From assembly GCA_023412635.1 (NCBI GenBank), contig JAEYNI010000380.1:1-6393 (forward strand): a DNA stretch of 6,393 nt, given 5' to 3'. The position numbers were made by a program, and so were the translations under genes. Under the pieces are notes generated by a model. It saw only the letters and a program-made list of their open reading frames with translations, had not been told where the DNA came from and did not search any database. Source of the stretch: Bacillota bacterium. GTDB lineage: Bacteria > Bacillota > Clostridia > Acetivibrionales > DSM-1351. This document shows, in pieces, positions 1 through 5,199 of this stretch (position 1 is its first letter; each line of letters starts with the position of its first letter).

Positions 1-811
1 TATTACGGCCGCCTTCTATTCCGCCTGTTTTAGGTATTTCGAGTAATTCATAGTCCCCCTTGTGAGCATCCATAAATCTCTCTATCATAAGTTCATCCTC
101 TTCAGGTGAGAAGGTGCAGGTTGAATATAGAATTACCCCACCGGGTTTAAGCATTTTGTCCACCTGCTGCAATATGTCCCATTGCATACAGCTGCATTTT
201 TCACATTTAAATTTCTCCCAGCTCTTTACGGCGTCCTCATCCTTACGGAACATTCCTTCTCCCGAGCAAGGTGCATCCACCATAATCTTATCAAAAAAGC
301 CTTGAAAATTCCGAGCCAGTTTGTCAGGAGATTCATTGAGTACAATTGCATTCCTTACTCCGCAAAGCTCAATGTTTTTAACCAGCGCCTTAACTCTTTC
401 AGTATTGATGTCATTGGCCACCAGCAGTCCCTGACCGTTTAGCTGCGCAGCCATCTGAACCGATTTACCCCCGGGCGCTGCGCAGAGATCCAACACCTTA
501 TCTCCGGGTTTCACACCAATGACAGCCCCTGGAAGCATGGCGCTGGGTTCCTGTATATAGTATAGTCCTGCATAATAATAAGGATGTCTTCCCGGGTTGT
601 CACCCTCCCTGTAATAAAAACCGTCAGTAGTCCAGGGAACAGGTTCCAGGTGAAAGGGTGATATTTTTTTAAATTCTTCCACCGATATTTTAAGAGTGTT
701 AACTCTTAAACCGTAAAACCTTGGTTTTTTATAGGATTCCAGGTAGCTGTTAAATTCATCTGCGCCCATCAGTTCCTGCATCTTATTCACAAATTCCTCG
801 GGTAGTTTCAT
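1..811 (-). CDS. rsmF: RsmB/RsmF-type 16S rRNA (cytosine-C5) methyltransferase, C-terminus outside window
   Basis: NOL1/NOP2/Sun-family SAM-dependent enzyme that makes 5-methylcytosine in rRNA. The visible 270 codons hold an N-terminal RNA-binding-type segment (about residues 1-95, with RFYGLRVNTLK and QEPSAM), the SAM-binding motif I DLCAAPGGKS (108-117), motif IV DAPCSGEGMFRK (179-190) with Cys182, and motif VI YSTCTFSPEEDE with Cys232. The paired motif IV and VI cysteines are the catalytic and release cysteines of this family. DAPCSGEGMFRK is the RsmF-like form, so rsmF is preferred over rsmB; the exact target base cannot be told from sequence. The start is the ATG at 811-809, preceded by AGGAG about 8 nt upstream. 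The stop codon and the expected C-terminal extension lie beyond position 1. A Cys-rich CEKCSC stretch at 203-208 is slightly unusual. It is a housekeeping gene and is not linked in function to the island to its right. Confidence 0.92.
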   Translation of the reverse strand, partial: MKLPEEFVNKMQELMGADEFNSYLESYKKPRFYGLRVNTLKISVEEFKKISPFHLEPVPWTTDGFYYREGDNPGRHPYYYAGLYYIQEPSAMLPGAVIGVKPGDKVLDLCAAPGGKSVQMAAQLNGQGLLVANDINTERVKALVKNIELCGVRNAIVLNESPDKLARNFQGFFDKIMVDAPCSGEGMFRKDEDAVKSWEKFKCEKCSCMQWDILQQVDKMLKPGGVILYSTCTFSPEEDELMIERFMDAHKGDYELLEIPKTGGIEGGRN

Positions 812-871
812 ATATAAGAACTCCTATGGTTACAATAAAATTAATTTTTTTAATTGCATTAGCTGTTATTT

Positions 872-901
872 AACTACAGTTACGTCTAATTAAACTGCAG
901 T
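872..901. repeat. Two direct copies of AACTRCAGT, 21 bp apart
   Basis: AACTACAGT at 872-880 and AACTGCAGT at 893-901 are repeated in the same orientation with a 21-bp centre spacing, about two helical turns. Each is itself nearly palindromic. They lie about 60-90 bp upstream of the methyltransferase start and about 90-115 bp upstream of the tRNA promoter. A same-face operator pair is possible, but chance is not excluded in this AT-rich gap. I see no gene between 812 and 989. Confidence 0.3.
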
Positions 902-989
902 ATATTAAGTACCTTTCTTCCGGGCACTAATGATACAGGTGTTATTATACCACATAATTAGGTACTTTAAAGGTTATATATTACTCTCC

Positions 990-1018
990 TTGACAGTAAA
1001 AATTGCCCGTGCTATAAT
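990..1018 (+). promoter_or_regulatory. Consensus sigma-A promoter of the tRNA-Glu gene
   Basis: TTGACA at 990-995 and TATAAT at 1013-1018 are both perfect consensus hexamers separated by exactly 17 bp. Transcription should start near 1025, about 30 nt before the mature tRNA 5' end. Its strength fits a stable-RNA gene. Confidence 0.93.
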
Positions 1019-1030
1019 AGCTTTTGTCAT

Positions 1031-1049
1031 TAAGCATTATAAATGCTTA
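1031..1049 (+). other. Perfect hairpin in the tRNA 5' leader
   Basis: TAAGCAT (1031-1037) and ATGCTTA (1043-1049) pair perfectly around the loop TATAA, five nucleotides before the mature tRNA 5' end. It would form in the precursor leader removed by RNase P. Any role in processing is inference. Confidence 0.5.
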
Positions 1050-1054
1050 TTTAT

Positions 1055-1130
1055 GGCCCATTGGTCAAGTGGCCTAAGACACCGCCCTCTCACGGCGGTA
1101 ACAGGGGTTCGAATCCCCTATGGGTCACCA
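1055..1130 (+). tRNA. tRNA-Glu, anticodon CTC, CCA encoded
   Basis: A complete 76-nt cloverleaf. The acceptor stem GGCCCAT (1055-1061) pairs with ATGGGTC (one G-U), followed by discriminator A and an encoded CCA at 1128-1130. The anticodon stem is CCGCC/GGCGG (1082-1086 and 1094-1098) with loop CTCTCAC, giving anticodon CTC at 1089-1091, which reads GAG. The T-arm is GGGG-TTCGAAT-CCCC type. Apart from the anticodon wobble base it closely follows the common Firmicutes tRNA-Glu(TTC) sequence, so a second Glu tRNA gene with TTC is expected elsewhere. It has its own promoter and terminator. Its last 20 nt are copied exactly at 1307-1326 and 1503-1522. Confidence 0.97.
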
Positions 1131-1133
1131 ATA

Positions 1134-1166
1134 AAAAGGCATCCGCGTTAAGTGGATGTCTTTTAT
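1134..1166 (+). terminator. Intrinsic terminator of tRNA-Glu
   Basis: AAAAGGCATCC (1134-1144) pairs with GGATGTCTTTT (1154-1164), 11 bp with one G-U and a 9-nt loop, and ends in a T-rich run. It starts four nucleotides after the CCA end. Confidence 0.88.
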
Positions 1167-1180
1167 TACGTAATTATTTA

Positions 1181-1326
1181 GGGATTCGAACCCGCGAGGG
1201 CTCGGAGCGTTAAGAAAATGTGCTAAATGCACATTTTTAGCTTCGAGTAGGAGCCCCGTGAGCGCAGCGAACGACGGGCGACGTCATTAGCATGCGAAGC
1301 AGGCGTGAATCCCCTATGGGTCACCA
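1181..1326 (+). ncRNA. tRNA-Glu-derived structured element, copy 1 (possible RNA)
   Basis: The element opens with GGGATTCGAACCC (1181-1193), the exact reverse complement of the tRNA T-arm, and closes with the copied tRNA 3' end (1307-1326). Its two ends pair as GGGATTC/GAATCCC. Inside are an 8-bp helix CTCGGAGC (1201-1208) with GCTTCGAG (1240-1247), capped by a 9-bp hairpin AAAATGTGC/GCACATTTT with loop TAAAT (1215-1237). Next is a second hairpin from GCCCCGT (1253-1259) with ACGGGC (1274-1279), and then a 30-bp block (1276-1305) identical to copy 2. No ORF or transposase is associated. It may be a noncoding RNA, a non-autonomous mobile repeat, or both. I cannot place it in a named RNA family with confidence. 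Confidence 0.6.
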
Positions 1327-1329
1327 AAT

Positions 1330-1358
1330 AAAAAGACATCCTTCAGGGTGTCTTTTTT
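1330..1358 (+). terminator. Terminator after element copy 1
   Basis: AAAAAGACATCC (1330-1341) pairs with GGGTGTCTTTTT (1346-1357), 12 bp with one G-U and a TTCA loop, ending in six T. It resembles the tRNA terminator in sequence (AAAAAGRCATCC), so it was probably duplicated together with the tRNA 3' end. Confidence 0.88.
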
Positions 1359-1372
1359 GATGCGTTTTTATT

Positions 1373-1522
1373 GGGGATTCGAACCCGGGAGGGCGCGAGT
1401 GTCGTGAGATGACCTGAATGGTCATCGAGCAGCGAGCGTAGGAGCCCGGTACCGTGAGCATGGCGAATGGTGGGCGACGTCATTAGCATGCGAAGCAGGC
1501 GGGAATCCCCTATGGGTCACCA
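1373..1522 (+). ncRNA. tRNA-Glu-derived structured element, copy 2 (possible RNA)
   Basis: Same architecture as copy 1: inverted T-arm GGGGATTCGAACCC (1373-1386), copied tRNA 3' end (1503-1522), and end pairing GGGGATTC/GAATCCCC. The first hairpin is GATGACC/GGTCATC with loop TGAAT (1408-1426), a stem of quite different sequence at the same place with a similar pentaloop. The second hairpin uses GCCC/GGGC (1444-1447, 1472-1475) and ACCGT/ATGGT (1451-1455, 1467-1471). TAGGAGCCC, CGTGAGC, GCGAA and the 30-bp block at 1472-1501 are shared with copy 1. Stems vary while pairing is kept and the unpaired blocks are constant, which suggests selection at the RNA or single-stranded DNA level. Identity is unresolved. 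Confidence 0.6.
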
Positions 1523-1523
1523 C

Positions 1524-1559
1524 GGCGCTTGCATTTTCTGCGGAAATGCAGGCGTCTTT
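1524..1559 (+). terminator. Strong hairpin terminator after element copy 2
   Basis: Positions 1524-1538 pair with 1542-1556 over 15 bp (three G-U) around a 3-nt loop, followed by TTTCACTTTGTTT. It is unrelated in sequence to the two terminators upstream. Confidence 0.72.
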
Positions 1560-1857
1560 CACTTTGTTTCAGACGCGAAGCGCCTTACGGGCGGGACCAG
1601 TCCCCCCGTATGCCCCTCTGGCCTCCGGCGGGGTTGAGAGATAAACTGATGTTTCTTTATGTAAGTAATCTGCCTAGCAAAGTTCGGTCACCTGAAAAAA
1701 TCATCAATTTAAAATCTCATGTAATTATTACTAGGCTGTTACTGCTACTCTATCCTGTCCAGCGATAGACTGTGTTTATTGTCCGGATTCTGCTGGGATT
1801 TTTACCACACAACCCCCGCCGTTAAGGCAGGGGCGTATATATCTATGATAATTCGCC
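1560..1857. other. Gene-free stretch with a GC-rich hairpin block
   Basis: I see no supported gene here. A GC-rich block at about 1570-1636 can fold into two hairpins: TACGGG-GGGAC with GTCCC-CCCGTA around 1587-1612, and CCCC...GGGG enclosing GCC-TCC-GGC around 1614-1635. The rest is AT-rich. A further imperfect hairpin, CCCC-GCC with GGC-GGGG at about 1815-1835, lies just beyond the recognisable end of the AAA ATPase remnant. It could be a terminator relic or a mobile-element end, but neither can be shown. Confidence 0.4.
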
Positions 1858-2251
1858 TTGTATAACCAATTAACCATGTGATCGTCGATTATTTGATTCT
1901 GATGCTGGTTGCCATAGAGAAGGCAATGTGTACAAACTTTGTTTATCAGCCTGGCATGACCACCAGAATACTTGAAATCTCATCTTTAGCTACTTCTGAA
2001 AAAATCTCCCGGTCTACTCCTGCATATTTTAAACGTGCTAAAATGTATTCTCCTATCTGGCTTCTGTCCATTTGAGATATTTTACACTGGATGTCTATTC
2101 GCTGCCTTATTGCGGCATACGCCTGCAATTGCAACCTATCCCACAGTTCGCTTTGACCCACTAATATCAATGTCATGGGGCCTTCTGCAGTATAGTTATT
2201 GTCATTATATTTAGCAATTACTGGACAGGCAAGTCCATAAGCTTCTGGACT
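1858..2251 (-). pseudogene. Remnant of an ExeA/TniB-like AAA ATPase (transposition helper), truncated and frameshifted
   Basis: The minus strand reads MTLILVGQSELWDRL from 2176, then QAYAAIRQRIDIQCKISQM and EYILARLKYAGVDREIFSEVAKDEI. This is the AAA sensor region and the following helical part of ExeA/TniB-type ATPases that partner DDE transposases. Near 1975-1977 the frame breaks. Adding one base to the run gives DEI-FKYSGG and restores SGGHARLINKVCTHCLLYG and IIDDHMVNWL, the usual C-terminal region, so one T was lost from a homopolymer. The Walker A and B part of the protein is missing: upstream of 2176 the frame stays open only to a stop at 2252-2254, and the intervening sequence does not look like the family. 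In the restored frame homology fades near 1858, although the frame stays open to a stop at 1776-1778. No transposase partner remains in the window. It is a non-functional trace of a transposon. Confidence 0.8.
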
Positions 2252-2252
2252 T
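2231..2252. repeat. Short inverted repeat upstream of the ATPase remnant
   Basis: AAGTCCA (2231-2237) and TGGACTT (2246-2252) are perfect 7-bp arms around an 8-bp centre, lying where the ATPase remnant loses its upstream frame. It could mark a deletion junction or an element end. Confidence 0.3.
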
Positions 2253-2335
2253 TATGCGGGGGCTTAAACACTAGGCTTAAGGCAGATTAATCCGGTCTTT
2301 TCTTTTGATTCGTAATGCAAGCAGATTGCGAGCAT

Positions 2336-2371
2336 AACAAAAACTGCATATCTTTTTATTAAATACGCAGT
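2336..2371 (-). terminator. Intrinsic terminator of the DUF4062 gene
   Basis: On the minus strand ACTGCGTA (2371-2364) pairs with TATGCAGT (2350-2343), 8 bp with one G-U and a 13-nt loop, followed by TTTTTGTT. It lies about 40 nt after the DUF4062 stop codon. The region between 2255 and 2411 holds nothing else I can support. Confidence 0.6.
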
Positions 2372-2411
2372 CTATGTAATCTCTATAAATGTGGTTTTCT
2401 TTTATATTTGT

Positions 2412-3368
2412 TTAAAATGGTAATTCTTCTTCTTCAATATCTACAGTAATTAAGTTTTCAACTGTCTTCGAATTTCTAAAAGCTTTTAAATTGCCATCCG
2501 CATCAAATGCATCGCCAGATATAGTTACCTTTGTTGTTTTTAAACCATCTATGTTTTTTACAAAAACTAAATCATCATTTAAATTATCCTCATCCGATTC
2601 ATTAAAGTACATGAATTTTAATAATTCAGCAATGCCCACTTTATTTTTTATAAATAAACTTACATTTTTCATTTCTAATTTGTCTTGTAATGATTTAACA
2701 ACAAGATTAGTTGAAAATACTGAATTACTAAATTTACTCCAGAATATCTCTTCATCTGAATTAATTTGTTTTGTAATTGTTTTTAATTCGTCAATACTTT
2801 CTTTTAAATCATTATACGTAGTTTGCTCAGTTATAGTGCCTTTCTCTTGTAAAAGTCTTTGAAAAAGGCCAGCAAACTGTTCTTTTAAATAGTTAGTTAT
2901 ATCAGATGCTGATTCAAATGGTATTAAGGCATTATTCATCGGTAATGAATAAATCTCTTCAATAAAATGGTGTATTTTAGTACTATCAACAGCCACATAT
3001 TTTATTGAAGAAACGTCCTTATTGGCAACAAACAACTTATACTCATTTAAAACTGCTTTCTCGACAAAAATAAAGACTTGTTTATTATTTTTAATGGCTG
3101 TCTTAATTTCACTCATAGAAACCGAATATTCATCGTTACTTTTTGAAGCTGAACCATATTTATTTCCAATTATACCTACAAGTATGTCACATCTACTTAC
3201 CTCATCATAGCAACTACTTTCTAATGGCCTGTCTGAAGGATATGGAATATTACCTTTATCATTCATTATTGGATCATACCCAATCATTCTGATAAAACTC
3301 TCTAAATCAAATCTTACATGCTTCAAATCATAAAACGTTGAACTTATAAATACCCTTGGTTTTGCCAT
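2412..3368 (-). CDS. DUF4062-domain protein with SSB-like C-terminal tip
   Basis: A 318-aa cytosolic protein. Residues 4-100 form a DUF4062 domain: RVFISSTFYDLKHVR (5-19), the conserved Cys-Asp before a hydrophobic strand CDILVGIIGNKYG (60-72), and SMSEIKTAIKNNKQVFIFV (84-102) with Glu87. DUF4062 has a TIR-like flavodoxin-type fold and is common at the N-terminus of predicted defence and NLR-like proteins; here no NACHT or STAND ATPase follows. Residues 101-230 look helical, with a likely coiled-coil stretch at 180-205. The C-terminal 80 residues are unrecognised and end in VDIEEEELPF, very like the acidic SSB tip. The ATG at 3368 follows GAGG by 9 nt. A -10 box and an upstream terminator suggest its own transcript. 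Base composition is clearly more AT-rich than the flanking methyltransferase and lysis genes, a sign of transfer. An effector role is inference. Confidence 0.85.
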   Translation of the reverse strand: MAKPRVFISSTFYDLKHVRFDLESFIRMIGYDPIMNDKGNIPYPSDRPLESSCYDEVSRCDILVGIIGNKYGSASKSNDEYSVSMSEIKTAIKNNKQVFIFVEKAVLNEYKLFVANKDVSSIKYVAVDSTKIHHFIEEIYSLPMNNALIPFESASDITNYLKEQFAGLFQRLLQEKGTITEQTTYNDLKESIDELKTITKQINSDEEIFWSKFSNSVFSTNLVVKSLQDKLEMKNVSLFIKNKVGIAELLKFMYFNESDEDNLNDDLVFVKNIDGLKTTKVTISGDAFDADGNLKAFRNSKTVENLITVDIEEEELPF

Positions 3369-3377
3369 TTATTTTTA

Positions 3378-3393
3378 CCTCATACTAATTATA
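3378..3393 (-). promoter_or_regulatory. -10 box and ribosome binding site of the DUF4062 gene
   Basis: On the minus strand a perfect TATAAT lies at 3393-3388 and GAGG at 3381-3378, 9 nt before the ATG. No good -35 hexamer is seen 16-18 bp upstream (only AT-rich sequence), so the promoter may be weak or activator-dependent. If this -10 is used, the leader is very short. Confidence 0.5.
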
Positions 3394-3437
3394 TAATCTT
3401 TTTATAAGCATTTATTCGCTAAATATTGAAATATTCC

Positions 3438-3471
3438 TTCAAAATTTGGTATATTTCTATATTATTTTGAA
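3438..3471. repeat. Inverted repeat TTCAAAAT/ATTTTGAA upstream of the DUF4062 gene
   Basis: Perfect 8-bp arms at 3438-3445 and 3464-3471 are separated by 18 bp and lie about 45-80 bp upstream of the proposed -10 box. A further TTGAA...TTCAA pair (3426-3442) overlaps it. An operator is possible. In sequence this AT-rich, chance-prone repeat differs from the larger palindrome at 5200-5229. Confidence 0.3.
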
Positions 3472-3480
3472 ATTTAGGAG

Positions 3481-3510
3481 TAAAAAAATAAGTCTCATTT
3501 CTGAAACTTA
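3481..3510 (-). terminator. Intrinsic terminator after the XRE/ImmA gene
   Basis: On the minus strand AAGTTTC (3509-3503) pairs with GAGACTT (3496-3490), 7 bp with one G-U and a 6-nt loop, followed by A and seven T (3488-3482). It starts about 13 nt after the stop at 3523 and separates the two-gene operon from the DUF4062 gene. The stem is AT-rich, so termination may be incomplete. Confidence 0.6.
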
Positions 3511-3522
3511 TAAAAATTTTAT

Positions 3523-4593
3523 TTATTTAATTAGTTTTAATCTTTTCCCTTTAAGTAAATAATTTTCTTCAAATTCATCTTCGTTTAAAGCCAAGACATC
3601 GCATATTTGCTCTTTAGAATAACTAAAGTCATTAAAGTGGATATCCAATATATCATTAAATAGCCTTGGTGTTTCTTCCGGTGGATCAAGATTAATTGGC
3701 TCTCTAGTTTTATAACCATATTTAGCTAATTGAGAATATAAATATCTTTCTTGATTAGAAGTTATTTTGTTTAAAAATTTAGCTCTATATATAATAGATG
3801 CCATTGAAACCTTCCAATATACTTTTAAATCGGCTAATTTCTGCAGAGTAAGATTTTCTAATGATGGGCCAATTTCTTCGGCAGGCATCAAAAACTCACT
3901 CGCAAATTCAAAAGCTTGTTCTTCCATGTCGCTGTTCGGTAAATAATGCATTACTATATGGCCTAACTCATGACATAAATTCATTCTTATTCTGTCCGGT
4001 GGCATACTTTTATTTGCAAAAAATAATGGTGGAAAACCAGGTATTCTCCTGCTTATGGCATCAACCTTGTTAGAACCAAAATCATAATACACAACTATTC
4101 CACCGGCATTTTCGATTACTGAAACTACATTTTGAATAGGACCATGAGGTAATTTTAAAACTGCACGTGTTACTTGAGCTATCTCACTTACTGAATCATA
4201 GCTATTAACATCAAATGATGGAATATCAATATCACCTAAATCAACTGATTTCAATAATTTACCAATATTAATAGTTAATACATTCAAAATTCCATGAACT
4301 TTTTTTATATCTTTAAGAGGTACATTCTGTCTTTTTCTATGGAAAAAGTCACTTGCTTCCATACCATATATTGGCTCAACCTGTAAGAAAAAATGTTCTG
4401 GGTACATAAGCACCTGAGACATTTTTTTCAGATCCACTTTTGACATCTTTAACAATCCATTTTCTATTTTTGACATAGCTGCCTGCTTAATTGATAATAA
4501 ATCTGCAAGTTCACTTTGAGCGATACCTCTTGATTCTCTACCTAAAATAATCATTTGCGGATTTATTTTTTTTGGATCAATTTTAAGTGGCAT
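3523..4593 (-). CDS. XRE-family HTH regulator fused to ImmA/IrrE metallopeptidase (COG2856)
   Basis: A 356-aa protein with two domains. An XRE/Cro-type helix-turn-helix spans about residues 12-66 (GIAQSELADLLSIKQAAMSKIENG at its core). A zinc metallopeptidase of the ImmA/IrrE type follows at about 150-290, with the HEXXH motif HELGH at 208-212 (His208, Glu209, His212) and EFASEFLMP at 229-237, which supplies the third ligand glutamate. The C-terminal part (295-356) is helical and unassigned. In known cases such peptidases cleave a cognate repressor (ImmA in ICEBs1, IrrE/PprI with DdrO); the fused form probably binds the operon operator itself. The start ATG overlaps the end of the upstream gene by 11 bp, with GGAGG inside that gene just before it, so translation is coupled. 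It is AT-rich like its neighbours. A role in phage-superinfection control, toxin-antitoxin function or defence is inference. Confidence 0.9.
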   Translation of the reverse strand: MPLKIDPKKINPQMIILGRESRGIAQSELADLLSIKQAAMSKIENGLLKMSKVDLKKMSQVLMYPEHFFLQVEPIYGMEASDFFHRKRQNVPLKDIKKVHGILNVLTINIGKLLKSVDLGDIDIPSFDVNSYDSVSEIAQVTRAVLKLPHGPIQNVVSVIENAGGIVVYYDFGSNKVDAISRRIPGFPPLFFANKSMPPDRIRMNLCHELGHIVMHYLPNSDMEEQAFEFASEFLMPAEEIGPSLENLTLQKLADLKVYWKVSMASIIYRAKFLNKITSNQERYLYSQLAKYGYKTREPINLDPPEETPRLFNDILDIHFNDFSYSKEQICDVLALNEDEFEENYLLKGKRLKLIK

Positions 4594-5179
4594 TTTCCTC
4601 CAACCTCTTTTCCTTTTGCTTTGGTTTTGGTTTCCTTGTGGTTTGCTGAATGTCTTGCTGATGGAATTTAATAATTTCGGTACCTTCTGCGTGATTTAAT
4701 TCCCATTCCCACTCGTTTTTTTTCGTACTTGATGGGCATGTTAATAATATCTGTGGCTTATTTAAACCATCAATAAAGTAGCCGGCATTTAAATTAGTAC
4801 ACGGACTAACTAGCGTAAGTTGTTCAAATCCGGTATCCTTCTGTTTTGGCGTATTTCTATTTGCCAAAAATAGTTTATTCAGCTTTTTGAATCTTATTAC
4901 GAAATATCTGCTACCAATATCATCATTTCCAACAAGTAATTTAAAACAGTTTTTATTTGTTCCATAATGAATATCAGTTCTTCCCTGAAAAATTCTTTTG
5001 ACATTGTCCTCAATTAAATCATGAATAATGCTTGAATCAGTCCTGGTAGAATGTTTATGCTTCAGTTCTTTATAATTCTCCTTGTACTCATCTATTGCTG
5101 AAGAAATAGACTCAAATATCTTTTGACTTACTTCTTCTGTTATGTAATTCTTAGCTTCTTCTTTGGACACTATATCCAT
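4583..5179 (-). CDS. Unrecognised 198-aa partner of the XRE/ImmA protein
   Basis: I do not recognise a named domain. The protein is soluble, with no signal peptide or membrane segment. A charged helical N-terminus (1-45) is followed by an alpha/beta core at about 48-160 with conserved-looking stretches HDLIEDNVKRIFQG (53-66), RYFVIRFKKLNKLF (91-104), LTLVSPCTNLNAGYFID (121-137), ILLTCPS (144-150) and EWEWEL (156-161). A lysine-rich tail (182-192) follows. From general recollection, short proteins with an RFKK...AGY...P.G pattern commonly precede COG2856 genes in prophages and islands, but I cannot name the family. The ATG at 5179 follows a modest GGTGA about 10 nt upstream. It is the first gene of the operon, directly behind the operator-covered promoter, and overlaps the XRE/ImmA gene by 11 bp, so the two products are expected in fixed ratio. 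It could be a toxin, an antitoxin or a peptidase substrate. Confidence 0.8.
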   Translation of the reverse strand: MDIVSKEEAKNYITEEVSQKIFESISSAIDEYKENYKELKHKHSTRTDSSIIHDLIEDNVKRIFQGRTDIHYGTNKNCFKLLVGNDDIGSRYFVIRFKKLNKLFLANRNTPKQKDTGFEQLTLVSPCTNLNAGYFIDGLNKPQILLTCPSSTKKNEWEWELNHAEGTEIIKFHQQDIQQTTRKPKPKQKEKRLEENAT

Positions 5180-5199
5180 ATACTATTAATCACCGCCAT

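Larger units (their letters stand above)
1111..1522 (+). repeat. Three exact 20-bp copies of the tRNA-Glu 3' end with a 196-bp period
   Basis: GAATCCCCTATGGGTCACCA occurs at 1111-1130 (inside the tRNA), 1307-1326 and 1503-1522. Starts are exactly 196 bp apart both times. Each copy covers the 3' side of the T-arm, the 3' acceptor strand, the discriminator and CCA, and each is followed by a hairpin terminator. Identity over the CCA end fits either tRNA-targeted duplication or attachment-site cores of the kind used by tyrosine recombinases. Confidence 0.9.

Noticed and set aside
930..1151. Plus-strand 73-codon open frame across the tRNA gene
   Set aside because: It overlaps the tRNA, its promoter and its terminator. 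A chance frame.
1181..1522. Further full tRNA genes or tRNA pseudogenes in the repeats
   Set aside because: Only the 3' 20 nt match a tRNA in sense. No acceptor 5' strand, D-arm or anticodon arm precedes them, and the left end is a reverse-complemented T-arm.
1181..1522. A CRISPR array
   Set aside because: The 196-bp units with long structured bodies and only three copies of a tRNA-derived 20-mer do not fit repeats and spacers, and no cas gene is present.
1181..1522. Naming the elements HEARO/omega-RNA or a TnpB-type guide RNA
   Set aside because: The fold and a tRNA-matching 3' flank invite the idea, but no IscB or TnpB gene is present and I cannot match a consensus from memory. Left as a search to run.
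1529..1768. Plus-strand 79-codon open frame
   Set aside because: It starts inside a terminator hairpin and runs through GC-rich hairpins, with no ribosome binding site and no protein-like composition.
2179..2251. In-frame extension upstream of the AAA ATPase remnant (ends SPEAYGLACPVI...)
   Set aside because: Open for about 24 codons, but it does not look like the family's Walker-motif region. Treated as unrelated joined sequence rather than a fusion protein.
2491..3210. Plus-strand open frames inside the DUF4062 gene
   Set aside because: Shadows of the minus-strand gene, without ribosome binding sites or recognisable products.
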